Assembly (NCBI RefSeq): GCF_905147045.1
Contig: NC_065911.1
Span: 7,936,001 to 8,000,000, forward strand
Reading direction: 5' to 3'
Origin: Nymphalis io
Lineage: Eukaryota; Arthropoda; Insecta; Lepidoptera; Nymphalidae
DNA length: 64,000 nucleotides
Part shown: positions 34,484 through 46,400 of the stretch, one piece after another
Numbering within the stretch: position 1 is the stretch's first letter
How the letters are laid out: every line of letters begins with the position of its first letter
Position numbers and translations under genes: made by a program
The notes under the pieces: model-generated
Databases searched by the model: none
What the model was told of the DNA's origin: nothing
The model's input: only the letters and a program-made list of their open reading frames with translations

Positions 34484-37400
34484 ATTTTAACATCGATTCG
34501 ACCGTCAAATTTTTTCATGTAAACGTCAAAATTATAATAATATATGAAACTATCGATAACGTAAATCAGCTGTCTTATTTAAAAGCGGTGCTTAGGTTTA
34601 CACTGATTTCAGACTCAATTTCAGATTTGACATTCGAAAGAAGACAGCATTGTTTAACTAACCACCCGCTACACAACGGAAAAGACTGTCTGTTATTGTG
34701 TTAGTATATAAAGTGTTAAAAAGTGTAGCATTGGAGTGTATATTGACGTAACCATTATAATAATGAATGAAATGTGTATGAAGTTTTTCTGAATATAGTG
34801 TTTTTTGAATATAAAAGTTTCCATATACTTCAGTGTGAAATGAATTGTGTAAATGTCACAATACAAATGTAATGTTTTTCGTAATGTAAATTTGCAGTTA
34901 GTAATGAGTAGTTCTAGATCGTGTACTGTGGTGTAATCATGTTATACAGTATAAGTCTTCGTTTAAGGTGTATGAGCACAGCGACTCTTACTCTATATTT
35001 GTATGGTAACTGTATAATTAGTATATTGTATGAAGTATTCGTGTATTGTATGATTAGTATATATAAAGGTCTCAAGCGAGTATTTGTGTAATAAAACACT
35101 GTGTTTATCGTAATTTTGTTTGAGTTTCAGTAAAAATGTATTAGTAATGAAGTGTGTTGTGTATGGTGTTGTATGGTATAACCAATTGTGTGTGAAAGAA
35201 TACATCTCGGCATCGTTGCTTATTTGTGTAAATCTTGTAAAGTCTATTTGATCATTTGTATTCTGTATAATTTTGTATGTATAGTAAGGTGTATAATTAT
35301 TCACATGTCTGTAGGTGGAGTGTATAGTTAGTGTAACGTGTGGTATAATTTAAATTATGAGTAATTATCGACCATTTTGGTACAATAAATATATGAATAA
35401 AGTGTATCTTGTATAGTGTATTGCAGCATAATAAATGCTGAGTGCTGAAGTAATATTTTTTTGTTGTAGTTATTTAATGATTAGAGTTGTCGGTTTTTGT
35501 AGTAAATGAAGAGAAATGTTGAGAGATATTGTGTGATTTGTGTAATAAATGGTATACTGTATTGTATCATTGTTGTATTGTATGTTGGATGGCTTCACAA
35601 TCAACACACATGTACGTATGTGAAATGTATCGAAGCACGTGATTGTGTTAATTTGATGATGAGCTAATGTTGTCGTTTCGGGTGTCCCCGGGAGCGGCAG
35701 TGCGGCGTGGTGCGTGTGCAGTGTGTGTCAAAGTACAGAAGGTCTGCGGGTCGGGAGTACCCGTGCAGCGGCGGCGGCGCGTGCGCGGCGCGCTGCGGCC
35801 TGCGCTTGTAGAACTCCACCTCGTCCACCGTCCACACCGCGCCCTTCACGTTCTCGACGCGCATGAAGCACTTATGCAGCGACAGGTTGTGACGTACCGC
35901 GTTCTGTTTGTACTCATCTACTTGTTATGTGCTCGATATTGCAGTGCGACGTGCGGGTCGCTACTTCGATTCCCGAGCGTGACAAATATCTGTATGATTC
36001 GTTGTTTCATACATGTATTTGTCGCGATTTATTTGACGTTCATCGCGGACGGCCATTGGAAGGCCGGGCGGTCTGTTCTTCGGCGAAGACGTTTTAACTA
36101 TTCTCAATATGGCGAAATAATAATTTTTCCTCCCTTAATATATTTTAATTTTTTTACTTATTTTAAATGACACAAAATTATAATAAATACTAACCATCTA
36201 AAATTATGTACTCTATATATAACTAACTATTCAATCAATAATTGTAAAATATTTTTTGTTAACGTAATTTCAATTAAATATTTAACTTATATTTTCCGTT
36301 ATAATCCTACTACAATTTGTTTGTTTCTTTTTTATTTCGTTTACAATTATATATTTTACTATATTCGAATAAACGAAGCTTACCTTTGATACGGTAAGGT
36401 TGTATTACTGGACTATTCTTGTGTCAAACTAACTACAATTTACCTTATAATTCTGCAGCGATGTACAATTAATTATTTCAAAATGTATTAATACAGAAAC
36501 GAGCATATAAATCAAAATTTTTTTTGGCAATTTTTTTTTTCTTAAAATGATATCTTACCTTCCAGGTGGCGGCGTTGCGTCTGAAGTAGCAGAACGTGGA
36601 CTGGAACCAGTTGTAGATCTCGTTCAGAGTCAGTTGCTTGTCAGGAGACTCAATAATGGCCTGGAATTTTACATATATATTTTTTATGAATATGTAGGCA
36701 GACTGACAAATAGGCTACCTGATGGTAATTCATCAGCGCCACCTATAGACATTGGCATCATAAGAAATATAAACTATTCCTTAAAAAAACATCAATTATT
36801 TAATTAATAAATAATTCCGTTGCGCCGATATTCATGACCGAAAATTTCATGAAATTTATTTTACCAACAAGTAATAGTATAGAGCCGAGATGGCCCTGTG
36901 GTAAGAACGCGTGAATCTTAATCGATGATAGTGGGTTCAAACCCGGGCAAGCACCACTGAATTTTCATGTGCTTAATTTGTGATTATAATTCATCTCGTG
37001 CTTTACGGTGAAGGAAAACATCGTGAGGAAACCTGCATGTGTCTAATTTCACTGAAGTTCTGACACATGTGTATTTTACCAACCCGCCTTGGAGCAGCGT
37101 GGTGGAATAAGCTCCAAACCTTCTCCTCAAAAAGAGGAAAGGAGATCTTTAGACCAGCAGTGGGACATTCACAGGCTGTTACGGATTACGGAAGTAGTAC
37201 AATAAATATACTCGATAAGTCAAAAATCAACATAACTATTTAGATAATTGCCTACTGTTTTATTGTAAAATATATCCTGTCTCTAGCTTTATATTAAATA
37301 AATTATATTAAAGCCCGGCTGACTTCGTCTCATCTGTGTATAATGACAATTGTACTAAGATCAGTTGAACGGAGATCATAAAAAAATTCTTCATAATAAA

Positions 37401-40400
37401 CGCATATACCCAAATTTAATGGTAATCGGTCAAAAAGCCTTTTCATCGCAAAGAGCTGTACCAACACTCATTTATATATATATACATATATAGAGAGAGA
37501 TAGATTAAAATAAACTTACCTGTCGAATTAGCGAAGCGTATGTAAACGGCGGTCGAACGTCAGCTGTCTTGTAAAATTCGCGATTGCGTTGAATCTCTAA
37601 AAAGGTTTATAATAATAAAATATTAACTAGGAACTAGTATTGACTTGATAACACACCTGGACTTGGAAATCCAAGGCCTCTAGACACTTTGACAACTCAG
37701 GCACACTCCCCATTCCGAAGGTGTTAGAGAAAAATTAAATCATATTTGGCTGAGGAAGAATCTCGGTTAGGTCGCTGTTATGTACCCCTTGTGCCTAGTT
37801 ACATTGACTCACCCAGCCTTCAAACGGGAACACAAGAGTACTAACTATTAATGTTTAGGGGTAGAATATGTGATAAGTGGATGATACCTAGATACCAGGC
37901 AGGAAAACACCGAGTAAATAATAGTAGTAAGTAAACTTTAAGTGTATAGAGGGAAGTGGGAGGTTACTCTAACCCCTTTGTATGAATTTTAGCCGTAGCA
38001 ACTCGTGAAATACCGAGAAGTTACTAGGTATTAATAATTATCTATCATTTCAGGATCGAGTTCCGTGGTGAGTTTCAAGTTACAGAATAGTTATAGTAAT
38101 AAAATAACTACGTTTACGACCAAAATCCATTTAAATTAGATTCTTAACGTTTTTGTAATTAGCTTTCTATTCATCATCCTTATTTACTAGTCTTGTGTTA
38201 ATATTATAATTTTCCTTAAACATAAATAAATATTTTTACCTTGTTGGACATCTAATCCAGCTCTTTCGAGCATATAAGGTAGACCTTGAGAGAGAAGCAT
38301 GTTTGTTTTAATATATTTGTTTTTTTTTTTTTTTAAATAAAATGGCATGCGGGTGGACCACCTGATGTTAAGTGATCACCACCGCCCATAAACATTGGCG
38401 ATGTAAGAAATACTAACCATTTCTTATATCGCTAATGCGCTACAATCCTTGGGAACTAAGATGTTATGTCTTGTTGTGCCTCGTTACACCGGTTCCATTA
38501 AAAATAGAATATATAATAAATGAGATACCTACCCTGAAAAAGACCTTCTACTAAGTGAACTGCTATTTTTTTATAGAATAGGAAGGCGGACGAGCATATG
38601 GGCTACCTGATGGTAAGTGATCACCAAACGCCCTTAGACATTGGCATTGTAAGAAATGTCAACCATCGCTTACATAGCCAATGCGCCACCAACCTTGGGA
38701 ACTAAGATTTTATTTCCCTTGTGCCTGTAATTACACTGGCTCACAACAATACCAAGTACTGCTGTTTTGCGGTAGAATATCTGATGAGTGGGTGGTACCT
38801 ACCCAGACGAGCTTGCACAAAGCTCTACCAATATAAAATATCCATTATAAAACTTTGTCACTTGACATAAACACTACCAAGCTGCGAGATGATTTCAAAT
38901 AAGTTGGACAAAGAATTGGATTTTATTAATAAAGCATATATTTATTTAAACCAGCTGGTACCGGTTTTATCCTGAGTAATTTATACATCCGTATCCAATG
39001 TACATGTGTATAACATTTTGCACACAAGCGTTCCATTTAATTTTTTTTTTTATTTAGTAACTGATGCATTTTTTAAACATTTCTAGGATTCTGTTGTAAA
39101 ACCGTACATATTACTCCTCAAGACCTATTACTGACTAAGTAAATATTTATTATTCATAGTACAACAAAATTAAGTTATACAAAACTCAACGCTACTCCGT
39201 TCTCCATCGATGATACTCAAATCATATGCAAGTTAGTATGTGTTAAAGTAAAATAGTAAATAACTAAACATAATTGTATTGAAATAAATATTACCTCCAG
39301 CTATAGCAACTCCGGATTTATCGGACACGCGGCGTCTGACCGGACCGGGGGAGGCGCCTTCGCTGGCGGGACCTGAAAGAAGAAACACTTCTTGAGTTCA
39401 ACCCATTACTTAGTAGTATTCTGCTTCTAGAATTTTTTTCGAGTCGTTGGATATATGTATGTATATCGTGACTTAAGTTGCCGCTGAAAACTAATGTTAA
39501 TTCTTCCTCGGTTTTATTTGATTTTAGCTTACATTAAGCGTTACGTCTAAATTAGCGTATTTTAGTATTCTCATATTTCATATTGTTTTATCTTCTACAA
39601 GAAAACAGGTCAAAAATTCAATGTTTGTCGGTAGTGCCATCTACCGACAAACATCATAACTACATAATATTTTAATCGAACAATATTTGAAACTAAAGAC
39701 CCGGATCGGATTAATATGATGGGTCGGTTTGCTCATTTGTGTCGTTCAAAGCCTCAAAGTAGCTCATACGACTGCTGATCACGGAATCTCGCTATTCTTG
39801 AAAGATTACTGTGTTTTTCTTGCGAATAACTTATAGTAGACGATCGGAGTTAAGAAGTGGGCGGTGTGACATCACCCCGTGTACTCCTAAGCCTGAGTCC
39901 CGCAGTCCTGCGCCCGATTCTTCGCCGTCACATCAAAATATGAGTGCGAGAGAACAGTGCACACGTGTTTCGGCCGAAGGTTTAGCTACGTGCTGCGCAG
40001 CGGGCAGCGGCGCGTACCGTGCGGCAGCTTGGCGTGGTGCGAGTCGCGCGCGGCGTGCAGGTGGCGCATCATGGCGGCGAGGCGGTCGCGCTCGCGCCGC
40101 AGCTGCAGCTCGAGCTGCGCCACCACCTGCATCTGCACGCGCGCCTGCGCCGCCGAGCGGTCGTCCAGCGTGTGCGCGCCCTCCAGGTGCCTGGAACGGA
40201 CGCCTCTTAGTGCACGCCGAGTGGTGGTCGAACGAAGCGTTGTGTATACACGGTGAAAGCAAAATTGAGGGAGTACGGCTTGATAAAATGTAGTCGGTAG
40301 ACTGCATTATTTTACGTAGGAAATATAATTCGAGAACTCGTTGTGTGGTTGTGATACATGAGTGAAAATTTTTAGGACATTTTTGAACGTATATTAGAAT

Positions 40401-43400
40401 ACTTGCCGGGACCGAACGAGCATACTCCTAGTGTGTTCGTTATATTAATAATATTGGTATTATGCACTTACTTGAGGAAGGCTTGAAAATCTTCAGCCAG
40501 AGCATCACAGCCGGGCCACTTGCAGACCCCGCGCCCGAATAGCGGATGCTCTTCTATATCACTACCCCAGAGCATTAAGCCTGAAAATTTTTAGTGTCGT
40601 GAAATATTGCCCAACACGTTACATTACATAAAATGGAATTCGTAAATTAAACAAAAGGGTGAAATAAAATTACGTAAAATTATCCACGTATTATAATTGA
40701 TGAAAATAACATGAATAGTTGATGAAATTACACGTATTTATTACACTTTTAAGATGTTATTTCTTTATCATTGATAATATAAAACAGTGGACTACATCTT
40801 CAAGTCTTTAGATCAAACCTGGAGGAGCATTGGGTGGAACAGATAGAGGAGCGTGCATGAGATACTGTCGCTGCACTGCCTGTAACTGCTGCACTAGCTG
40901 CTGCTGTTGAGCACCAAGTTGCTGCTGTAGAGAGCCTGTGTAGAAGTAAGAATAACTTTTAAGCAAACGTTTAAAAAGTACTTAACAGAGAGAGTACTTA
41001 AGAGAGAACTACACAAGTGCTTTTTAAATAAATAAAAAAAAGGTAATAAATGAGCTAAAAATATTTATTATTTTACACGACTTTAAAAAGGATTGTAATG
41101 TTTTAGGGTTAATTTATGTTGTATGTATGTAAGTTTCGTTATTCCACTATAACTTTCAAATGCCTAAGCTGATTTGGATGAACCTAAGTGATTTTGGTTA
41201 TATTAATATGGTGGTACCATAACAGCAAAGAGCATTTTTAATTGTAGTTTAAGAAAATGTAATAAGTAAAGATAAAAGTTAAATTTTATAATTTCAAATT
41301 AGACTAAGTCGCTAGTCTAAAATTGTTCTGTTTAAAAGTTTAATCGGCAAAGTTTGTTAAATTTTGCCCTGTCCATTACCTGGAGAACTGTCGGGTGGCT
41401 GCAAATGCGATTGTGAGAGTAAATTCAGATTTATCTGATCCTGCAGCCGAGACTGTTCTAGCTGCCGTTTTGCAGCTTCAGACGACATGTGCTGTAAAAA
41501 AATAAACTATGAAAAAACGTTAAGCTTTAACGTACACATCTTGTCATTTTAACTTGTCAGTGGTGTTGATGAAGTTCTCCTAAAAGATTTCTGTCTTTTA
41601 AAGTGCAAAATTTACTTTGTGTTAAGAGTTTGTGCAAGCCCGTCTGGTCACTCATCAGATATTCAGCTAAACAGCAATACTTAGTATTGTTGTGTTCCGG
41701 TTTGAATTGCGATTGAGCCTGTGTATCAGCAGGCACAAGGGACATAAAATCTTAGTTCCCAAGGTTGGTGGCGCATTGGCTATAAGCGATGGTTGACATT
41801 TCTTACAATGCCAATGTCTAAGGGCGTTTGGTGACCACTTGGAGCATATGCTCGTCCACCTTCCTATTCTATAAAAAAAAAAAATATAATATCTTCTCAA
41901 GATTGGTGGCGCATTGGCGATGAAAAGGATAGTTAAAATTTCTTACAGTGCCAATGGTTACGGACGGTGGTGACCACTTACCACAAGATGGCCAATTTGC
42001 ATACCTAATTTAAACAAAAATAAAACTAAATTCATCATACGCAATTTATGATATTAATTTTATGTTATTAATTGTAAATATTACATAAATTTGTCATCTT
42101 ATTCGCCTACGACTAATGAACATCCATACTGTGGACTACACTTCTAAAATATATCTCTAACAACTCATACTACTTTCTAACCTGCTTCTGCATATGGTGC
42201 TGGTGGAACAGCCGTTGCTTCATCAACGCCTGCAACTGCGAATGCTGGTCTAACAGCTGCATTGCCAGTAGATCTGGAGCCACTAGTGGGAGAGGAGAGC
42301 GTGGAGGCGCGCTGCTGCTCCCAGCTGGCGAAACTGGTGCTGGGCTGGACTGTGCCGAACCTCCTGCTGGGGAAGGTGGGGCTGATGCCTGTGGAAATTA
42401 TGGATTGTATGTTGATGTCATGGAAACGTTTATAATTTACATTTTCCAATTTAATGTCAAAATTTACAAGAATTAAAACCGTTAATGCTGATCCGTGATG
42501 ACGATAATTTAATAATAAAAAAGATATATTTTTAATTTAACTTTTGTTTTTCTGAAATACTAAGTTTACACTAAGCCTAATCGATAACAATTAAAAACTA
42601 GTAATTAGCTTCTACGCGACGATCAAGGCTACAAAAACGATCAGAATTATGAAGAAAAACTTTCAAACTATTTAATGTTGTTTTATTTGTATCTTACTCG
42701 TGCGAGTGAGAGCGGCTCATTGTTGGGTGGCGGGGAGCGTCGCGGCGGCGAGCTGCGCCTGCGACGTCGTGCGTCACCTCCCCACCTGCCGGTCTCCTCC
42801 CTACAACACACAGGCAGCTCATTTTCTTATTCCAACGTTTAATAAAAATAGGTTTTATTTTGAAGCAACCGAGCTTATAACATGGATAGATATGAGATAT
42901 GTTGGATATTTGATGATGATGATGATGTAAAAATAAAATAACGAGATGGCCCAGTGGTAAGAACGCGTGAATCTTAGCCGATGATCGTGGGTTCAAACCC
43001 GGGCAAGCACCACTGAATTTTTATGTGCTTAATTTGTGATTATAATTCATCTCGTGCTTGACGGTGAAGGAAACTATCGTGAGGAAACCTGCAAGTGTCT
43101 AATTTCACTGAAATTATGCCACATCTGTATTCTACCAACTCGAATTGGAGCAGCGTGGTGGAATAAGCTCCAAACCTACTCCTCAAAAAAAGGGAGAGGA
43201 GGCCTTATCTCAGCAGTGGGACATTCACAGGCTGTTACGTTACTGTTACTGATGATTATGTTCTCCTGATCAATTTCGACCAGGGCGGCCAATGTCAAGA
43301 GAAACTAGCTGTATGTCTTAAAACAAATTTTCACAAGCTTTCATTTAAATATCGCCTTGCTGATTATGTAATATATAACATTCGCAAATAAATGAATAAC

Positions 43401-46400
43401 ACTGTTAAATTTTATTAATATATTTATGATTAAGTAGTGGACTAACGTGGTGTTACAGTATATACTTTATTACTGTACATGGGATCCGAACCCACAATGA
43501 TCCACTGTAACACACGTCGTTACGTTAGTCCAATAATTATTGGACATATGTACTGGTGGTAGAGCTTTGTGCAAACTCTTCTGGGTAGGTACCTCATCAG
43601 ATATTCTACCGCAAAACAGCAGTAGTTGGTATTGTTGTGTTCCGCTTTGAAGGGTGAGTGAGCCAGTGTAGTTGCAGGCACAAGAGACGTAACCTTAGTT
43701 CCCAAGGTTGGTGACACATTGTTGATGTAAGCGATGGTTAACATTTCTTACAATGCCAATGTCTATGGGCGTTGGTGACCACTTATCATCAGGTGGCCCA
43801 TATGCTCATGCAAGTTTTTTTTTATGGAATAGGAAGGCGGACCCTTCCTATTTCATAAAAAAAAAACTTCGGTTCCTCATTAATACGTCCAGAGGTAGAC
43901 CCGGTCATTCGATCATGACCCCGTTAAATCAGAATTACGATTTTCTGCGCGAAAATAAACAAGCCCTCTACTACCAATAAATAAGATGGGAAACTAAGAC
44001 TGACTCATACTCCCTTAAACTCTTCTTATACTCTTACCTGTCTAAGCAGCGGTCCAGCTCGAATGAGTTGAGTGGCGGCGGCTTGGCTGTCCCACCCGTG
44101 CTTGAGTTCAGTACCGGCTCCGGACCCTAAGAACAAGAAAATTTATTATAAAGAGCAAGATATCTAATACACATGCGATGTACATATTTATTTCAAGTGG
44201 AATTCGATTTTTAAATTTTACACTCATCGCCCCCAAATATTATTCACTATTTAAAGTAACGAAGTAGGTCATTAATAAGCAACGTTGGATAATTTGAACC
44301 TGTGTTTATCATCAATACACATATTTGTTTTAAAACTAATTATTTCCATTTGGCAGTTCGCCTATTTCATCAAAAAATATATCATTTTACAAGATTTTTT
44401 AAGCATAAAGCCACCGCTTTGGAATATAGATTCCACCGCTAAGGACCGAGAATAAACTCGGTACTCCTATATTTTGTAGCATAATATAGCTCGTGTAACG
44501 TGTATCATCCTATTAAAAACAAGGTAACATAATTATTAATAAACATTATAAATTTAAGGCTATAGATGATCAGTCTGCAAATATAACACATATATTAACT
44601 ATTTTTTTATGAAGCATTTAAATAATATTCTTTATATTTACAAACAAAACGATATCGTTCATTAAACATCATTAATATTATGATGTATTGGTTAATTTTA
44701 TGACATACAGCAAAATATACTGTCCATGACCAGGGTTGCCAGCTCATATGTTTTTTTTTTTTAAATATATTAGGCAATATCGATGTGCAGTATTACGCAA
44801 TCAAGTGCGAACGCACTAAGTATTTTATTTTTTATTATTTTTATTATTATTATTATTACGACTCAAAATACCCTTGGATAGGCTTTGTCTTAATAATAGT
44901 TTATGGGTACATAAACTATTATTCACTCAAACAGTAGAGCAATATATAGAATATTTAACAGCGGCAATATTTAGTATAAACTCAATATATTTTCAAATAA
45001 AATAGTTCAGTTGAATCAGAATTTATCAGAAGCGCACAGGTGAGTGCGCTAACACAACTGCGCTTTCTATTCCTCTCTGCACTTTCTATTCACTATTATA
45101 ACCTAATGAGACAGCAAACCCAACACGACCGGAAAGAGATTAGGCCTAGGACAAATGGTTTTTACTTTCTTTCCGATACAGGAGTAACAGTATCAGCTCA
45201 ACACTGCCAACATAGAAACTCGACCTGGGGATGGAACTCAAAACCAACGAGGCTGTCCCAAAATTTTATCAACCCCATTAGATGATCGTGAATTAATCTG
45301 TCAATACGTTACTTCTCATTTGTCTTTTATATAATACTTTATGAAATTGTTTAATTTTCGTATTAGTTTTAATCTTAAAAGGTACTTTATATAAAATATT
45401 AATGAGAATATAACGAAGACCATTATTTTTGTCGGTCCAGGACAATAATAATAAATAACAGATTTTTAAATGAAAACAATTCCAATGAAAAAGAAACGCG
45501 CGCCTGAAACACAAGATAAACGCGTTATTTTAATAGTAAATTGGATTTACATTTATTTATTTAAGTATAAAAGCCTTCTTAATTACTTTGATAAATATAC
45601 AGTGTGATAGATCACCAAGTTGAAACCAATTTGCGTCACAATACTTTCATTCCGACGCTACATATAAAAACGTTAAATTTAAAATTCAGACAAGGCTTGA
45701 AATTTAGCAAAATAATTAAATCAACCCTACTTATGTAATAACACCAATTAACTTAGTATAATATTCTTTGTATTATTATGATCCAGTTTTGAGTAAATGA
45801 AGTCCTAGATTTTAATTTATACTTTAAAATAATAGTACAGTAACAGCCTGTTAATGTCCCACTGCTGGGCTAAGACCTCCTCTCCCTTTTGAGGAGAAAG
45901 TTTGTAAGTTATTCCAACACGCTGCTCCAATGTGGGTTGATAGAATACACATGTGGCAGAATTTTAATGAAATTAGACACATGCAGGTTTCCTCACGATG
46001 TTTTCCTTCACCGTCAAGCACGAGATGAATTATAAACACAAATTAAGCACATAAAAATTCAGTGGTTAAAAGGCAGGCCCGTCTTTGAACCCACGATCAT
46101 TGGTTAAGATTCACGCGTTCTAATAACTAGGCCATCTCGGCAAAATAATAGACATAAAATAAATTTTATAACATGTTTATAGAAGGATAATTTAATTATA
46201 AAAAAATCCTACTTAGGAAAAGGCGATCGATATTAATACGGGTAGATTAGAAAATCGTTCCAAAAATCCGGTGATCCTTGCCCAATGAGATTTGCAATGT
46301 AAGTGTCATGAATCAATCATATAAAATCAAAATATTCTTTATTCAAGTAGGATTTTGAATCTTTGGAGACTTTGGAATCATCATCTCACAATATGAAATT

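Noticed and set aside
34993..35304. 103-codon Tyr/Thr/Asn-rich frame
   Set aside because: It arises from the strand-biased TACA-rich intron, not from a gene.
35667..36170. 167-codon plus-strand open frame
   Set aside because: It is the antisense of FoxP exon 13a plus intron. GC-rich exons leave open frames on the other strand.
39811..40307. Long Ala/Arg-rich open frames on both strands
   Set aside because: They are shadows of FoxP exon 8, which is extremely GC-rich. Only the 40018-40190 minus-strand frame fits FoxP homology and splice phase.
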